In this document: piece after piece, positions 1 to 7,772 of the stretch | Layout: each line of letters begins with the position of its first letter | Numbering within the stretch: the stretch's first letter is position 1 | Source of the DNA: CAZPHI01 sp964586425 | GTDB taxonomy: Bacteria; Bacillota; Clostridia; Lachnospirales; Lachnospiraceae | Length of the DNA: 31,308 bases | NCBI GenBank assembly: GCA_964586425.1 | Contig: CAZPHI010000025.1 | Coordinates: forward strand, 1-31,308 | Direction: 5' to 3' | Notes under the pieces: model-generated | Databases searched by the model: none | What the model was told of the DNA's origin: nothing | Seen by the model: the letters and a program-made list of their open reading frames with translations, nothing else | Translations under genes and position numbers: made by a program

Positions 1-32
1 CCATAGATGATGAATTTAATTATTTCATCTGT

Positions 33-227
33 CTACTTAAGTGGGATTGTATCAGGTGTTAGTTCAAACTTCCGCTTTTTTCTTTCAAGAAGCAGAAATC
101 CAAGTTCTTCCTCCAACGCCTTAATCTGCGGGGAAATTGCAGACTGTGAAATATGACACTCCTCTGCTGCTTCTGAAAAACTGTTGTTCTTCACAACAGA
201 CTGAAAATATCGAATTTGTCGTAGCAT
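33..227 (-). pseudogene. LysR-family regulator, N-terminal fragment only
   Basis: This encodes 64 residues that match the start of a LysR-type transcriptional regulator. The winged HTH is clear: RQIRYFQSVVKNNSFSEAAE, then SQSAISPQIKALEEELG, then a wing ending at ELTP. A normal LysR protein is about 300 residues with a ligand-binding domain; here the reading frame stops at TAG eight codons after the HTH homology fades (DTIPLK). The start is well supported by GAGGT eight bases upstream of the ATG. It lies 58 bp downstream of the MATE gene on the same strand and probably once regulated it or a neighbour. It could at best make a lone DNA-binding domain; a broken gene is more likely. The missing part is not in the 32 bases left at the window edge. 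Confidence 0.8.
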
Positions 228-260
228 CTGATCTTACCTCACTTCCAATTTATGAATAAT

Positions 261-283
261 ATACACTGTTTACAATAGTGTAT
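261..283. promoter_or_regulatory. 7-bp inverted repeat between MATE and LysR remnant
   Basis: ATACACT and AGTGTAT are perfect inverted arms separated by 9 bases, just 3' of the MATE stop codon and about 35 bp before the LysR-fragment start. It could be a LysR self-binding site or a weak hairpin. There is no U-run, so it is not a convincing terminator. Confidence 0.35.
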
Positions 284-285
284 TT

Positions 286-1611
286 CTAGTAGTGATACCT
301 CTTTCTATAGCGAATCAAGCACGTTACCGAAATCACTGCTGCCATTGTCTCAGCAACAACAATTGCCATCCATACACCATTCAGTCCAAAGAAAAGTGGA
401 AGCACAATAACTGCAATAATCTGACACACAATCGTTCTCACAACCGAAATACCTGCCGATACAATTCCATTGTTAAGAGCTGTAAAGAAAGCCGAACCGA
501 ATATATTAATTCCCACAGATATGTACGATACAGAGTATATCATAAATCCAATTGTCGTTATCTCAAGTAATTGAGCATCATAGCTTACGAAAACCATTGA
601 TAATGGTCTTGCCATTACTTCTGCCATTGTCACCAATACAATAGAAAATCCGGCAATTATTTTGATACTCTTTCTGAATACATTCTTTAATTCACTATGA
701 TTGCCTGCGCCATAATGATAGCTTACAATTGGTGCGCAGCCCATTGAATATCCAAAGAATACCGATATAAATATAAAGTTAACATACATAATTACCCCAT
801 AAGCCGCAACGCCGCTTTCTCCCGCAATTCTCATAAGCTGATAATTATATAGGATATTAACAATTGACATGGATATATTAGACATAAATTCAGATACGCC
901 ATTGCTCGCCGCTTTGCGTAATGATTGCCAGTCAAGCCTTGCTCTGCCTAGATGAAGCGTGCTTCTATTAGGCATACAAAAATAGAACAATGGAATCAAG
1001 CCTCCAATAAACTGACTGATAGCCGTTGCCGTTGCAGCCCCCACAACTCCCATGTTCAAAACAGCCATAAAGAACCAATCCAGCACCATATTAGTTACAC
1101 CCGATATAACTGTAACCGTCAGTCCAAGATGCGGTCTTTCCGCTGTAATAAGAAAGCTCTGGAATACATTCTGCAGCATAAATGCTGTTATAGCACATAT
1201 AATTATTCTTCCATATGCAACACAATGCTCAATCATTGCCTCCGATGCACCTAAAAGAAACGACACCGGTCGTATAGCTATCTGTCCTATTATCGTAAAA
1301 GATATACCCACAATAATAATCGTATATATTATCATGGAAAATGTTTCATTAGCCTTTTCCTTTTTGTCTTCCCCTAGAAACATCGCTACTAATGCGCTTC
1401 CACCTGTTCCAAGCATGAAGCCAATTGCTCCGAATACCATTAAGAATGGCATAATCAGATTAATTGCAGCAAAAGGAACAGCGCCTACATAGTTCGACAC
1501 AAAAAAGCCATCAACCACACCATATATTGATGTGAAAATCATCATGATAATTGATGGCAGCACAAATCGTAATAATTTACGATAGGTAAAGTGATCTGAT
1601 AATTGAATCAT
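286..1611 (-). CDS. MATE family multidrug/sodium antiporter
   Basis: This is an inner-membrane exporter of the MATE family, which moves drugs or metabolites out in exchange for Na+ or H+. The protein has about 441 residues with 12 predicted membrane segments in two similar halves. It shows family-typical stretches such as LPSIIMMIFTSIYGVVDGFF near the N-terminus and MFGTGG-like MLGTGGSALVA after the second helix. A longer reading begins at a TTG at 1632, but the ATG at 1611 is preferred: it gives the usual MIQLSDHFTYRKLL start and has GGAG ten bases upstream. It lies 29 bp after the FliB-like gene and probably belongs to the same transcript. The substrate cannot be inferred from sequence. Confidence 0.9.
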   Translation of the reverse strand: MIQLSDHFTYRKLLRFVLPSIIMMIFTSIYGVVDGFFVSNYVGAVPFAAINLIMPFLMVFGAIGFMLGTGGSALVAMFLGEDKKEKANETFSMIIYTIIIVGISFTIIGQIAIRPVSFLLGASEAMIEHCVAYGRIIICAITAFMLQNVFQSFLITAERPHLGLTVTVISGVTNMVLDWFFMAVLNMGVVGAATATAISQFIGGLIPLFYFCMPNRSTLHLGRARLDWQSLRKAASNGVSEFMSNISMSIVNILYNYQLMRIAGESGVAAYGVIMYVNFIFISVFFGYSMGCAPIVSYHYGAGNHSELKNVFRKSIKIIAGFSIVLVTMAEVMARPLSMVFVSYDAQLLEITTIGFMIYSVSYISVGINIFGSAFFTALNNGIVSAGISVVRTIVCQIIAVIVLPLFFGLNGVWMAIVVAETMAAVISVTCLIRYRKRYHY

Positions 1612-1640
1612 ATTAATAAAGCTCCATTTCAAAAATTTTG

Positions 1641-2624
1641 TTATATGCTATTAAGTATATTAGCAAGATTTTCTACATGAAATGCTTCCTCATACAGGAA
1701 ATTTTCTGTGAGTTCTTCTATATTATCTTCAGAATACTCTATTTCACGTGAGAATATATGTATATTATTCATTCTATCTTCAAATGAATAATTCCTGTTA
1801 TTTGTAATCCAGATTGTGACATCCTGCTGAAGTATAACCAGATAATGTCCAATTATAAGCTGAACCTTGCCAAGCAGATTATAGTCATAAACCGCTTTCA
1901 TACTATATCTGAATACAAGATATTCTATTAGATTCCTATATTCATAGCTTCTATTCTCCATACTCCTAATGAATTCAGTGACAACTGACATATATTCATC
2001 TTTCTCCATAGATAAGATATTATCCGATATATTCTCAATTACATTCGGCCAGTCTTCATTAAGCATCTCTACATCATTATATACAGAAACTATATCCTTC
2101 ATACATTCAAGGATATCTGTCTCTCCTGTATTCATCGCTGCAATATCAAAGTTTTTATCACATACATCCTTGATACTTTCAAAATCATCTGCATTAATCA
2201 GTTCTTGAATTTTATCAGCTGTAAGGAGCATCGAAATCAATACCTGATGCAATTTTTTCTGGGTGTTAACAGCATTTAACTGCTCGATCCATATATCACG
2301 AAGTCTGAACAACGCATGCGCCAGCGCAGAGTCATATTCAGAATCTTCAATCTCTTCTTCATCAATAATATCTTCGATTAGCTTTAATTCGTCTTTCTTC
2401 TCTAATATAATTCTAGCTGCTTCTTCACAAGCGAGTCCAATTCCAGTCTCTTTAACTGTACCGTAATATTCTGTGAATCTTGGAAACTGGTCACATACTA
2501 CTCCCATATTCTCTTCTCCAAGCTTCTGATACATCTCGCATAAGCCCCCAACACAGCAATTATCCTTGCAGTCCGAAGCAATGCATCTAAAATCTCTATA
2601 ATAATCTGGAACTCTACGAATCAT
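1641..2624 (-). CDS. FliB-like (flagellin lysine N-methylase family) protein with internal deletion
   Basis: The opening, IRRVPDYYRDFRCIASDCKDNCC, is the hallmark of the FliB/YkgJ-like cysteine-rich family annotated as flagellin lysine N-methylase. It is followed by LCEMYQKLGEENMGVVCDQF, PRF and the conserved GLACEEAARIIL. In other members as I recall them, 50-60 residues lie between the CC pair and the LC.IY..LGEE block, including a CCxGW stretch and a CPFL.....LC segment. Here CC is joined to LC by only VGG. The protein therefore has 327 residues rather than roughly 380-400. The frame is intact and the start has AGAGGA twelve bases upstream. No flagellar gene is in the window. It may be an inactive or diverged methylase/Fe-S protein. 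It lies 17 bp after the upstream membrane-protein gene. Confidence 0.65.
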   Translation of the reverse strand: MIRRVPDYYRDFRCIASDCKDNCCVGGLCEMYQKLGEENMGVVCDQFPRFTEYYGTVKETGIGLACEEAARIILEKKDELKLIEDIIDEEEIEDSEYDSALAHALFRLRDIWIEQLNAVNTQKKLHQVLISMLLTADKIQELINADDFESIKDVCDKNFDIAAMNTGETDILECMKDIVSVYNDVEMLNEDWPNVIENISDNILSMEKDEYMSVVTEFIRSMENRSYEYRNLIEYLVFRYSMKAVYDYNLLGKVQLIIGHYLVILQQDVTIWITNNRNYSFEDRMNNIHIFSREIEYSEDNIEELTENFLYEEAFHVENLANILNSI

Positions 2625-2641
2625 CAGTATTCCTCTTTCTT

Positions 2642-3754
2642 TTAGATATAATATGTATTATATATTCTATCATCAAAATCATCATATTCTATATAATCAT
2701 CATCAATATATAGTGCTGTGTCATCTGCCTCATTGTAAGAGTTCATTAACACCATTGCTATCAATACTATTATCATAATCACTTCCATTGGTAGCTTATA
2801 ATTACTGTACTGTTCATTTAGTTTATTCAAATTCTTATAAGCATTTTTAATTTTTTTACTTACATTATTAATTTCTGCTCCTGAATTTGAATTTACATTG
2901 GCATCTGCATTACGCGCGGCTTGTTCATTCCATACTCCGGAATACTCAAAGCCTGTAATTTCCTTGTATTCAGTTTTTACTTCTTCTATACGTTGATTAT
3001 AACGTGATAAATCCCTATTGTAGGTCTCTCCAACCCAGCCAATAACATTAATACTTAGTACAATTAACCATACACTCCATATTACTCCTACTATCATAAT
3101 CAAGTTCCCATCATTAGTCATCTTTCTAATAACCGGTGGTATAATATATGCCATTATAAACAATAAGGAAAATAACATTATCCAGTTTATAGTAGCCTTT
3201 GTAGCTATATATAAGAGCTCAAAGCTTAAGAACATTGATATAGGTTGTAATATTAATGCTAATATCCGGTTTCTATTTCTTTGTTTGTTCTGCTTTTCAT
3301 ATTGCGTATCAATTTGTTTTTTTATTTTAGATGAACAATCATCACAACTGTAATACGCAATTTCCTTGTATCTGCGATATGTAGCGTGTTGTTCTTGGTG
3401 TTCGCGGCAATATGAACATTGGTTATCAATCCCATTATCTATTAACATCGACATTACATTGCCGATTGTAGTGGCTAATTCATCATCATCTACGCTAATA
3501 AACTTAATGCCATATTGACAGCATTGGAATGATTCAATAAGATGATTATTACATATAAGTGTCTTTACTTTACGTTCAATTTCAGCTTCTCTATTCTTTA
3601 GGTTACAGAATATTGTAGAATGGTACATCTTCTTACGTGATTTCTTTGATTTTCTAAAATCTACCTCAAAGATACAATAATCCGCTTTATATATTCCCCA
3701 TGCTACTCTTCTAAATTGTCCAATTTCTTGATTCTTTTTATTTTTTCCCATCAT
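2642..3754 (-). CDS. Zinc-ribbon membrane protein of unknown function, paralogue B
   Basis: I do not recognise a named family. The protein has about 370 residues. A soluble N-terminal domain (FRRVAWGIYKADYCIFEVDF onward) ends in a putative zinc ribbon: CSYC, about 20 residues with a HATYRRYK block, then CDDC. Three hydrophobic segments follow, then a charged helical stretch, a fourth hydrophobic segment (about 25 residues from YKLPMEVIMIIVLIAMVLMN) and an acidic, tyrosine-rich tail (DDDYIEYDDFDDRIY). The reading frame could begin at 3826, but that would overlap the preceding gene by 71 bp. ATG at 3754 (or the adjacent ATG at 3751) has AGGGG 5 (or 8) bases upstream, formed by the end of the previous gene. 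It is a tandem duplicate of 3756-4853, with the same domain order. Confidence 0.75.
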   Translation of the reverse strand: MMGKNKKNQEIGQFRRVAWGIYKADYCIFEVDFRKSKKSRKKMYHSTIFCNLKNREAEIERKVKTLICNNHLIESFQCCQYGIKFISVDDDELATTIGNVMSMLIDNGIDNQCSYCREHQEQHATYRRYKEIAYYSCDDCSSKIKKQIDTQYEKQNKQRNRNRILALILQPISMFLSFELLYIATKATINWIMLFSLLFIMAYIIPPVIRKMTNDGNLIMIVGVIWSVWLIVLSINVIGWVGETYNRDLSRYNQRIEEVKTEYKEITGFEYSGVWNEQAARNADANVNSNSGAEINNVSKKIKNAYKNLNKLNEQYSNYKLPMEVIMIIVLIAMVLMNSYNEADDTALYIDDDYIEYDDFDDRIYNTYYI

Positions 3755-3755
3755 A

Positions 3756-4853
3756 TTAACCCCTATAATTGTCCATTTGCGCGTCAAATACATCTCCAAG
3801 CAGATACTCATTCTCATGCGATTCACCCGCTTTAGTTGCCGTATAAAATGACTCCATTAGCATCGTAAACATTGCTGTACCTGCATGCATCAGCTCTAAT
3901 ACAAGATTATAATTCTTATACTGAGCAATAAGCTTGTTCAAATTATTATGAGCACCTTTAACCTTATTTTCCGCTTTAGTCAGTTCCGTCTGGTATTCCA
4001 TGTATTGTTTTAAAGATTCATAACCACTGCTAATATTGCTATAATCAAATCCCGATGCTTTCTTATATTCAGCTTCAGCCTCTACAATACGAATCTCATA
4101 ATGTGGTTTTTTGGCATCATATTGTTCTTTAACGAATGAATTAGCACATATAATCAATACCACAATCCATGCACACCATATCCCCGCTGTTGTCATTATC
4201 ATATCACCATCATCTGTCACCTTACTAATCACCCAAGGCATAATTATTGGAATTATTAATAATATACTCATAACCCATTGAAAATTAATGGTAATTCTGG
4301 TCACAAAGAACAATACAATCAGCGCAATCACCATTGATATTGCCTGAATAACCATTGTCAAAATCCACTTTTGTCTTCTCTTAGCATATTGTTCTTCATG
4401 ATCAATATCCAATTGCTCATTGATTTTTGCTGCACATTCATCACAACTGCAATATACATTACCTTTATAGTTGTGATATGTAGCATATACATCTTTCTTA
4501 TCAACGCAATAAGAACATCTGTTATCGATCTTATTATCACGTAATATTTTAATTATCTTCTGTATTATCTGATCTATATTCTCATCACTCGAAGATATTA
4601 ATGTCACTCCATATGCATAACATGCACAAGTAATTATTGAATTGTATTCCTGTTGAAGAACCCTTAATTTGGATTCTATATCGTCCTCTTTATTTTTCAA
4701 ATTACAGAATATAATTACATTATACATCCTAGTGCCAGATATCTTTGAAATTCTTAATTCCATCTCAAAATAACTGTTCTGTGATGTATATGTTCTCCAA
4801 CCCACCCTTTTGTAATTCTCAAATTCGCTATTGTCTCTAATTGATCTCCACAT
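3756..4853 (-). CDS. Zinc-ribbon membrane protein of unknown function, paralogue A
   Basis: This is the first gene of the probable operon, 365 residues, family not recognised. Residues 1-100 form a soluble domain with a VIIFCNLKNKEDDIE block shared with paralogue B. A CxxC...CxxC ribbon (C113, C116, C137, C140) likely binds zinc. Hydrophobic segments lie near 163-184, 192-210 and 220-238, followed by a long helical region 245-310 and another hydrophobic stretch near 318-336. The ATG has GGGAG seven bases upstream. A perfect TATAAT box lies at 4917-4922 (minus strand), though without a good -35. The next gene's start overlaps the spacing after this stop codon, so translation is probably coupled. 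A membrane sensor or scaffold is possible, but no catalytic motif is visible. Confidence 0.75.
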   Translation of the reverse strand: MWRSIRDNSEFENYKRVGWRTYTSQNSYFEMELRISKISGTRMYNVIIFCNLKNKEDDIESKLRVLQQEYNSIITCACYAYGVTLISSSDENIDQIIQKIIKILRDNKIDNRCSYCVDKKDVYATYHNYKGNVYCSCDECAAKINEQLDIDHEEQYAKRRQKWILTMVIQAISMVIALIVLFFVTRITINFQWVMSILLIIPIIMPWVISKVTDDGDMIMTTAGIWCAWIVVLIICANSFVKEQYDAKKPHYEIRIVEAEAEYKKASGFDYSNISSGYESLKQYMEYQTELTKAENKVKGAHNNLNKLIAQYKNYNLVLELMHAGTAMFTMLMESFYTATKAGESHENEYLLGDVFDAQMDNYRG

Positions 4854-5068
4854 TATTGTACTCCCTGAACCAAACCCCTTCTGATTTGGAACTTTACCTC
4901 TCTTAATTGTCCACTTATTATAACATCAAAATATGATATTTGAAACACTATTTAAATCTATATAAAACATTTCTTATAACTGGCATTGTCGTTTTTTTCA
5001 TAAATGGCTATTTTAACATTGCCATATAAAGTATATATTATCAATAATCATTCGCGAATCATTACATA

Positions 5069-5105
5069 ATACAAGTGATTGAATACTATCAGATATCACT
5101 TGTAT
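5069..5105 (+). promoter_or_regulatory. 11-bp perfect inverted repeat in the leader of the ECF S-component gene
   Basis: ATACAAGTGAT (5069-5079) and ATCACTTGTAT (5095-5105) are exact inverted arms with a 15-base loop, about 30 bp before the start codon of the transporter gene. It may be a repressor operator or an RNA hairpin. It does not match a riboswitch that I recognise. A short palindrome ATTCGCGAAT at 5050-5059 lies just upstream. Confidence 0.5.
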
Positions 5106-5135
5106 ACAATACTATTAGAAAGAGATGTGCTCAAT

Positions 5136-5660
5136 ATGAACGATAAAAAAATATTAAAACTTACATTAGCAGCTGTATTTGCTGCATTAACCTGCGTTGC
5201 AACTATGATTATTCGAATCCCAACCCCAGGAACAGGTGGCTATATTCACCCTGGAGATGCCGTTGTTGTCTTATGTGGTATCTTCCTTGGTCCTATATAT
5301 GGCGGTTTGGCAGCCGGAATCGGTTCAGCGCTCTCCGATTTGCTTGGAGGTTATATGATATATGTGCCAATTACATTCATTGTAAAAGGCGTCATAGCTG
5401 TAGTCGTTGCAATAGTATATAACAAAACAAGCCACATTACTAAGCTTACAACACTCAGATGCGCTATATGCGGAATTTTCTCCACATTATTAGTAGCAGG
5501 CGGATATCTGCTATTTGAATTCTTTATATATGGCAGCGCCGCAATTGCAAGTGTACCTTCCAACCTCGTCCAAGGCATATCAGGTCTCATCATATCATGC
5601 CTTTTGTGTCCAGCACTAATGAAGATACCGGTTTTAAAGCAGTTACGTAATGACAAATAA
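5136..5660 (+). CDS. ECF transporter S component (substrate-binding membrane subunit)
   Basis: This is a 174-residue, six-helix membrane protein that captures a vitamin or cofactor precursor for an energy-coupling factor transporter. LTLAAVFAALTCVATMIIRI, PTPGTGGYIHPGDAVVVLCG, the following LGPIYGGLAAGIGSALSDLLGG and the YVPITFIVKGVIA block are characteristic of the ECF-ribofla_trS-type S components that include HMP/thiamine, pyridoxine and similar transporters. The substrate is not determinable here. No EcfA or EcfT gene is nearby, so it probably shares a common energising module (group II ECF). I chose the ATG at 5136 over an upstream TTG at 5079 because the TTG lies inside the inverted repeat and gives a non-family N-terminus. 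It is divergent from the operon at 4853 and ends at a strong terminator. Confidence 0.85.
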   Translation: MNDKKILKLTLAAVFAALTCVATMIIRIPTPGTGGYIHPGDAVVVLCGIFLGPIYGGLAAGIGSALSDLLGGYMIYVPITFIVKGVIAVVVAIVYNKTSHITKLTTLRCAICGIFSTLLVAGGYLLFEFFIYGSAAIASVPSNLVQGISGLIISCLLCPALMKIPVLKQLRNDK

Positions 5661-5690
5661 AGCTATTAATGTATGCCAATATGCATATCA

Positions 5691-5740
5691 AAAAAGCATT
5701 GAGGATAGAGCGATGTATACCGCCCATCTCAATGCTTTTT
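5691..5740. terminator. Bidirectional terminator between ECF gene and PIG-L gene
   Basis: AAAAAGCATTGAG pairs perfectly with CTCAATGCTTTTT (13 bp) across a 24-base loop. A- and T-runs on either side make it serve both converging genes. Confidence 0.9.
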
Positions 5741-5755
5741 GAATTATTTTTTCTA

Positions 5756-7246
5756 TTATTTCTTCTTATTATTTCCTTTTAATTTTCTTTGCTGTTTTTT
5801 CTTCTTGTAATTTCTAACCTGTATCATCCTAATGACAATCCCTGCAACTACAACAAGTACAATTACAACAATAATTATAACAATCGCATTACCGCCTAAT
5901 ACTTTATTAACCTGATATACTGGTGACGCTTCCTTTTCACTCTGGCTTTCAGCAATTGAACGGCTCTCTTCCTCTGCTCGCAGGCTCTCTTGCGCTGCCT
6001 TAGATTCGGCCTCTATACGCTCATTCTCAAGTCGCTGAGCCTTTGCGGCATATGACTCCAGATGTTCCATCATATCATTGCCTGTATCCGCGCCAACCGT
6101 ACTTCTGCACATGCCAAACTCCGCAATACTATATTCATATGTATCCGATACATAAAACCAGCACCACTGCTGTGAAACATGCTGTTTGTACGCAGCTGAT
6201 GCGACCTCAACAGCATTTTGCCCACCCATATTCTCAAGTGGCTTGCGGCAATCCAGATGTATCTGATTCTCTCCGTACAGATGTATATATGTCTTTGGTA
6301 CATCATACACGCCATATGTAGCTGCTGATTCTGGATAAATGCTGTTGTCCATCGACACTGTAACAGCCTCCTGCATCGCCTTTGAAATCAACATATGTGT
6401 TCCATGTCCGTATTCACCGTTAGTATCCTGCGTTACACATACCAGTGGTTTGTATTTTCGTATCATCTCTACAACATAAGCAAGAGTCTTATCATACCCA
6501 AAGGTCTTCTCTGCTGAAGCAAGCCCATCAGCATATATATCATCGAATGTACCCATCTCCGGATAATTCTTTACGCCCATTGCCCATAGTCCATCTAGCT
6601 TTTCATGTTCTCGGATTACAGTTCCTGTAGTATACGTAGAAAAGTATACAACCTGCACTGCAAGCCCTTCATTACCGGCATATTCTGCAATAACACCACC
6701 AAGGAACAATACTTCATCATCGGCATGCGCAGAGAGCACAAGCATATCTGCCTGTTCGCAATGTGGTTTCCAGGTCTGAACATCAGATGGGAGCTTTCCA
6801 TCTGAGTATGCCGTAATATTACATATTGATGATTTTGATGCAAAGCTTAATGTTACTTCACTTGCGCCACCCTCAAGTGCCACATATTCATGAAGAAATC
6901 CATTCGTTCCAGCTTTGACTGATTTGTCATTGTACTGTAATGTCCACTCCTGTGGAACCTCATACCATTCGATATACAGTCCATACATTGGATCTGATGC
7001 AGTAACAGTAATACTACTATCAGCTGCAACAGTTACCTTTGTTGAATATGAATCATCCTTAAGATATGCATCTGACTGACCAGCTGGCATCGCAACTGTA
7101 ATTCCAAGCTGTACTGCATCCTTATCGTTGGCAGCTGTATCTACTGCATCATTGGCATATATCATATCCGCAGACAACACAATAACAAGTGCTGTAATTG
7201 CCATTACACACAGTTTCTCTATTTTATTCTTTATATTATATAACAT
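5756..7246 (-). CDS. Membrane-anchored PIG-L/LmbE family deacetylase
   Basis: This is a 496-residue secreted or surface-anchored N-acetylglucosaminyl-type deacetylase. A signal peptide spans about residues 1-31 (hydrophobic VMAITALVIVLSADMIYA), followed by a beta-rich region to about 165. The PIG-L domain follows: AHADDE at 173-178 (zinc ligands H174, D177; general base D176) and HGTH at 281-284. Residues 395-440 are a charged Glu/Ala/Ser-rich helix, probably a coiled coil. A single membrane helix at about 453-473 is followed by a strongly basic tail (KKKKQQRKLKGNNKKK), so the enzyme would face outward with its C-terminus inside. It follows the PAS gene by 18 bp, with AGGAG overlapping the end of that gene. 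The substrate, possibly a cell-wall or envelope sugar, is an inference. Confidence 0.85.
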   Translation of the reverse strand: MLYNIKNKIEKLCVMAITALVIVLSADMIYANDAVDTAANDKDAVQLGITVAMPAGQSDAYLKDDSYSTKVTVAADSSITVTASDPMYGLYIEWYEVPQEWTLQYNDKSVKAGTNGFLHEYVALEGGASEVTLSFASKSSICNITAYSDGKLPSDVQTWKPHCEQADMLVLSAHADDEVLFLGGVIAEYAGNEGLAVQVVYFSTYTTGTVIREHEKLDGLWAMGVKNYPEMGTFDDIYADGLASAEKTFGYDKTLAYVVEMIRKYKPLVCVTQDTNGEYGHGTHMLISKAMQEAVTVSMDNSIYPESAATYGVYDVPKTYIHLYGENQIHLDCRKPLENMGGQNAVEVASAAYKQHVSQQWCWFYVSDTYEYSIAEFGMCRSTVGADTGNDMMEHLESYAAKAQRLENERIEAESKAAQESLRAEEESRSIAESQSEKEASPVYQVNKVLGGNAIVIIIVVIVLVVVAGIVIRMIQVRNYKKKKQQRKLKGNNKKK

Positions 7247-7264
7247 ATTCTCTTATGTACTCCT

Positions 7265-7699
7265 TTAGTGTACTCCTTCTTTTACAATTGCAGATATATC
7301 CGCTATATCTACAACAACAACTCTATGACCTTTAAGTAGAGTATTCTGAAGTTCTACAAAAGCACACACTGTAAATTCTCTTCCATCTTTACTAACAACA
7401 TTGTGATAATAACATGCTTTATTCGAATAAACAAACTGATTTCTTAATTCAGCAACAAATTCTTTTGTATCCACATCTCTCATAATATCCATACACAACA
7501 TACCCGCTGCAATATCTTCCTTTGTATATCCGAATAACTTCATAAAGCCTTCATCTGCCTTAATTATTCTTCCACTTCTAAGTTCAGCGTAGTACTGCGC
7601 ATGTCCTAATCTGTGTTCAGCGAATATTATTTTATCCTTGGCTGGTACTGGAACCACATTATCAATTGTTAAAGAATCTAACTCATTATTTGTATTCAT
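7265..7699 (-). CDS. Stand-alone PAS domain protein
   Basis: A 144-residue soluble protein made of a single PAS fold: AELRSGRIIKADEGFMKLFG, then YTKEDI, then a DGREF.VCAFVEL strand pair about 40 residues later. No output domain (kinase, GGDEF, HTH) is attached. GGAG lies seven bases before the ATG. It sits between a diguanylate cyclase and a membrane deacetylase on the same strand, so it may sense a signal for, or dock on, the cyclase next door. That link is inferred from position only. Confidence 0.75.
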   Translation of the reverse strand: MNTNNELDSLTIDNVVPVPAKDKIIFAEHRLGHAQYYAELRSGRIIKADEGFMKLFGYTKEDIAAGMLCMDIMRDVDTKEFVAELRNQFVYSNKACYYHNVVSKDGREFTVCAFVELQNTLLKGHRVVVVDIADISAIVKEGVH

Positions 7700-7772
7700 A
7701 TCTAATCTCCATTCCTAATCTTGTGATTTATTATAAATGTAAAAACCACTCCCACATGTATCTAGTACAGTT

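Noticed and set aside
1..32. A LysR remainder or mobile element end at the window edge
   Set aside because: Thirty-two bases are too few to identify anything.
292..1492. Plus-strand open frames of 92-146 codons over the MATE gene
   Set aside because: They are out-of-frame readings of the antisense strand with no ribosome binding site and no protein-like domains.
4944..5135. Thiamine, FMN, cobalamin, THF or PreQ1 riboswitch before the ECF gene
   Set aside because: None of the conserved core sequences could be found; only the inverted repeat and a short palindrome are visible.
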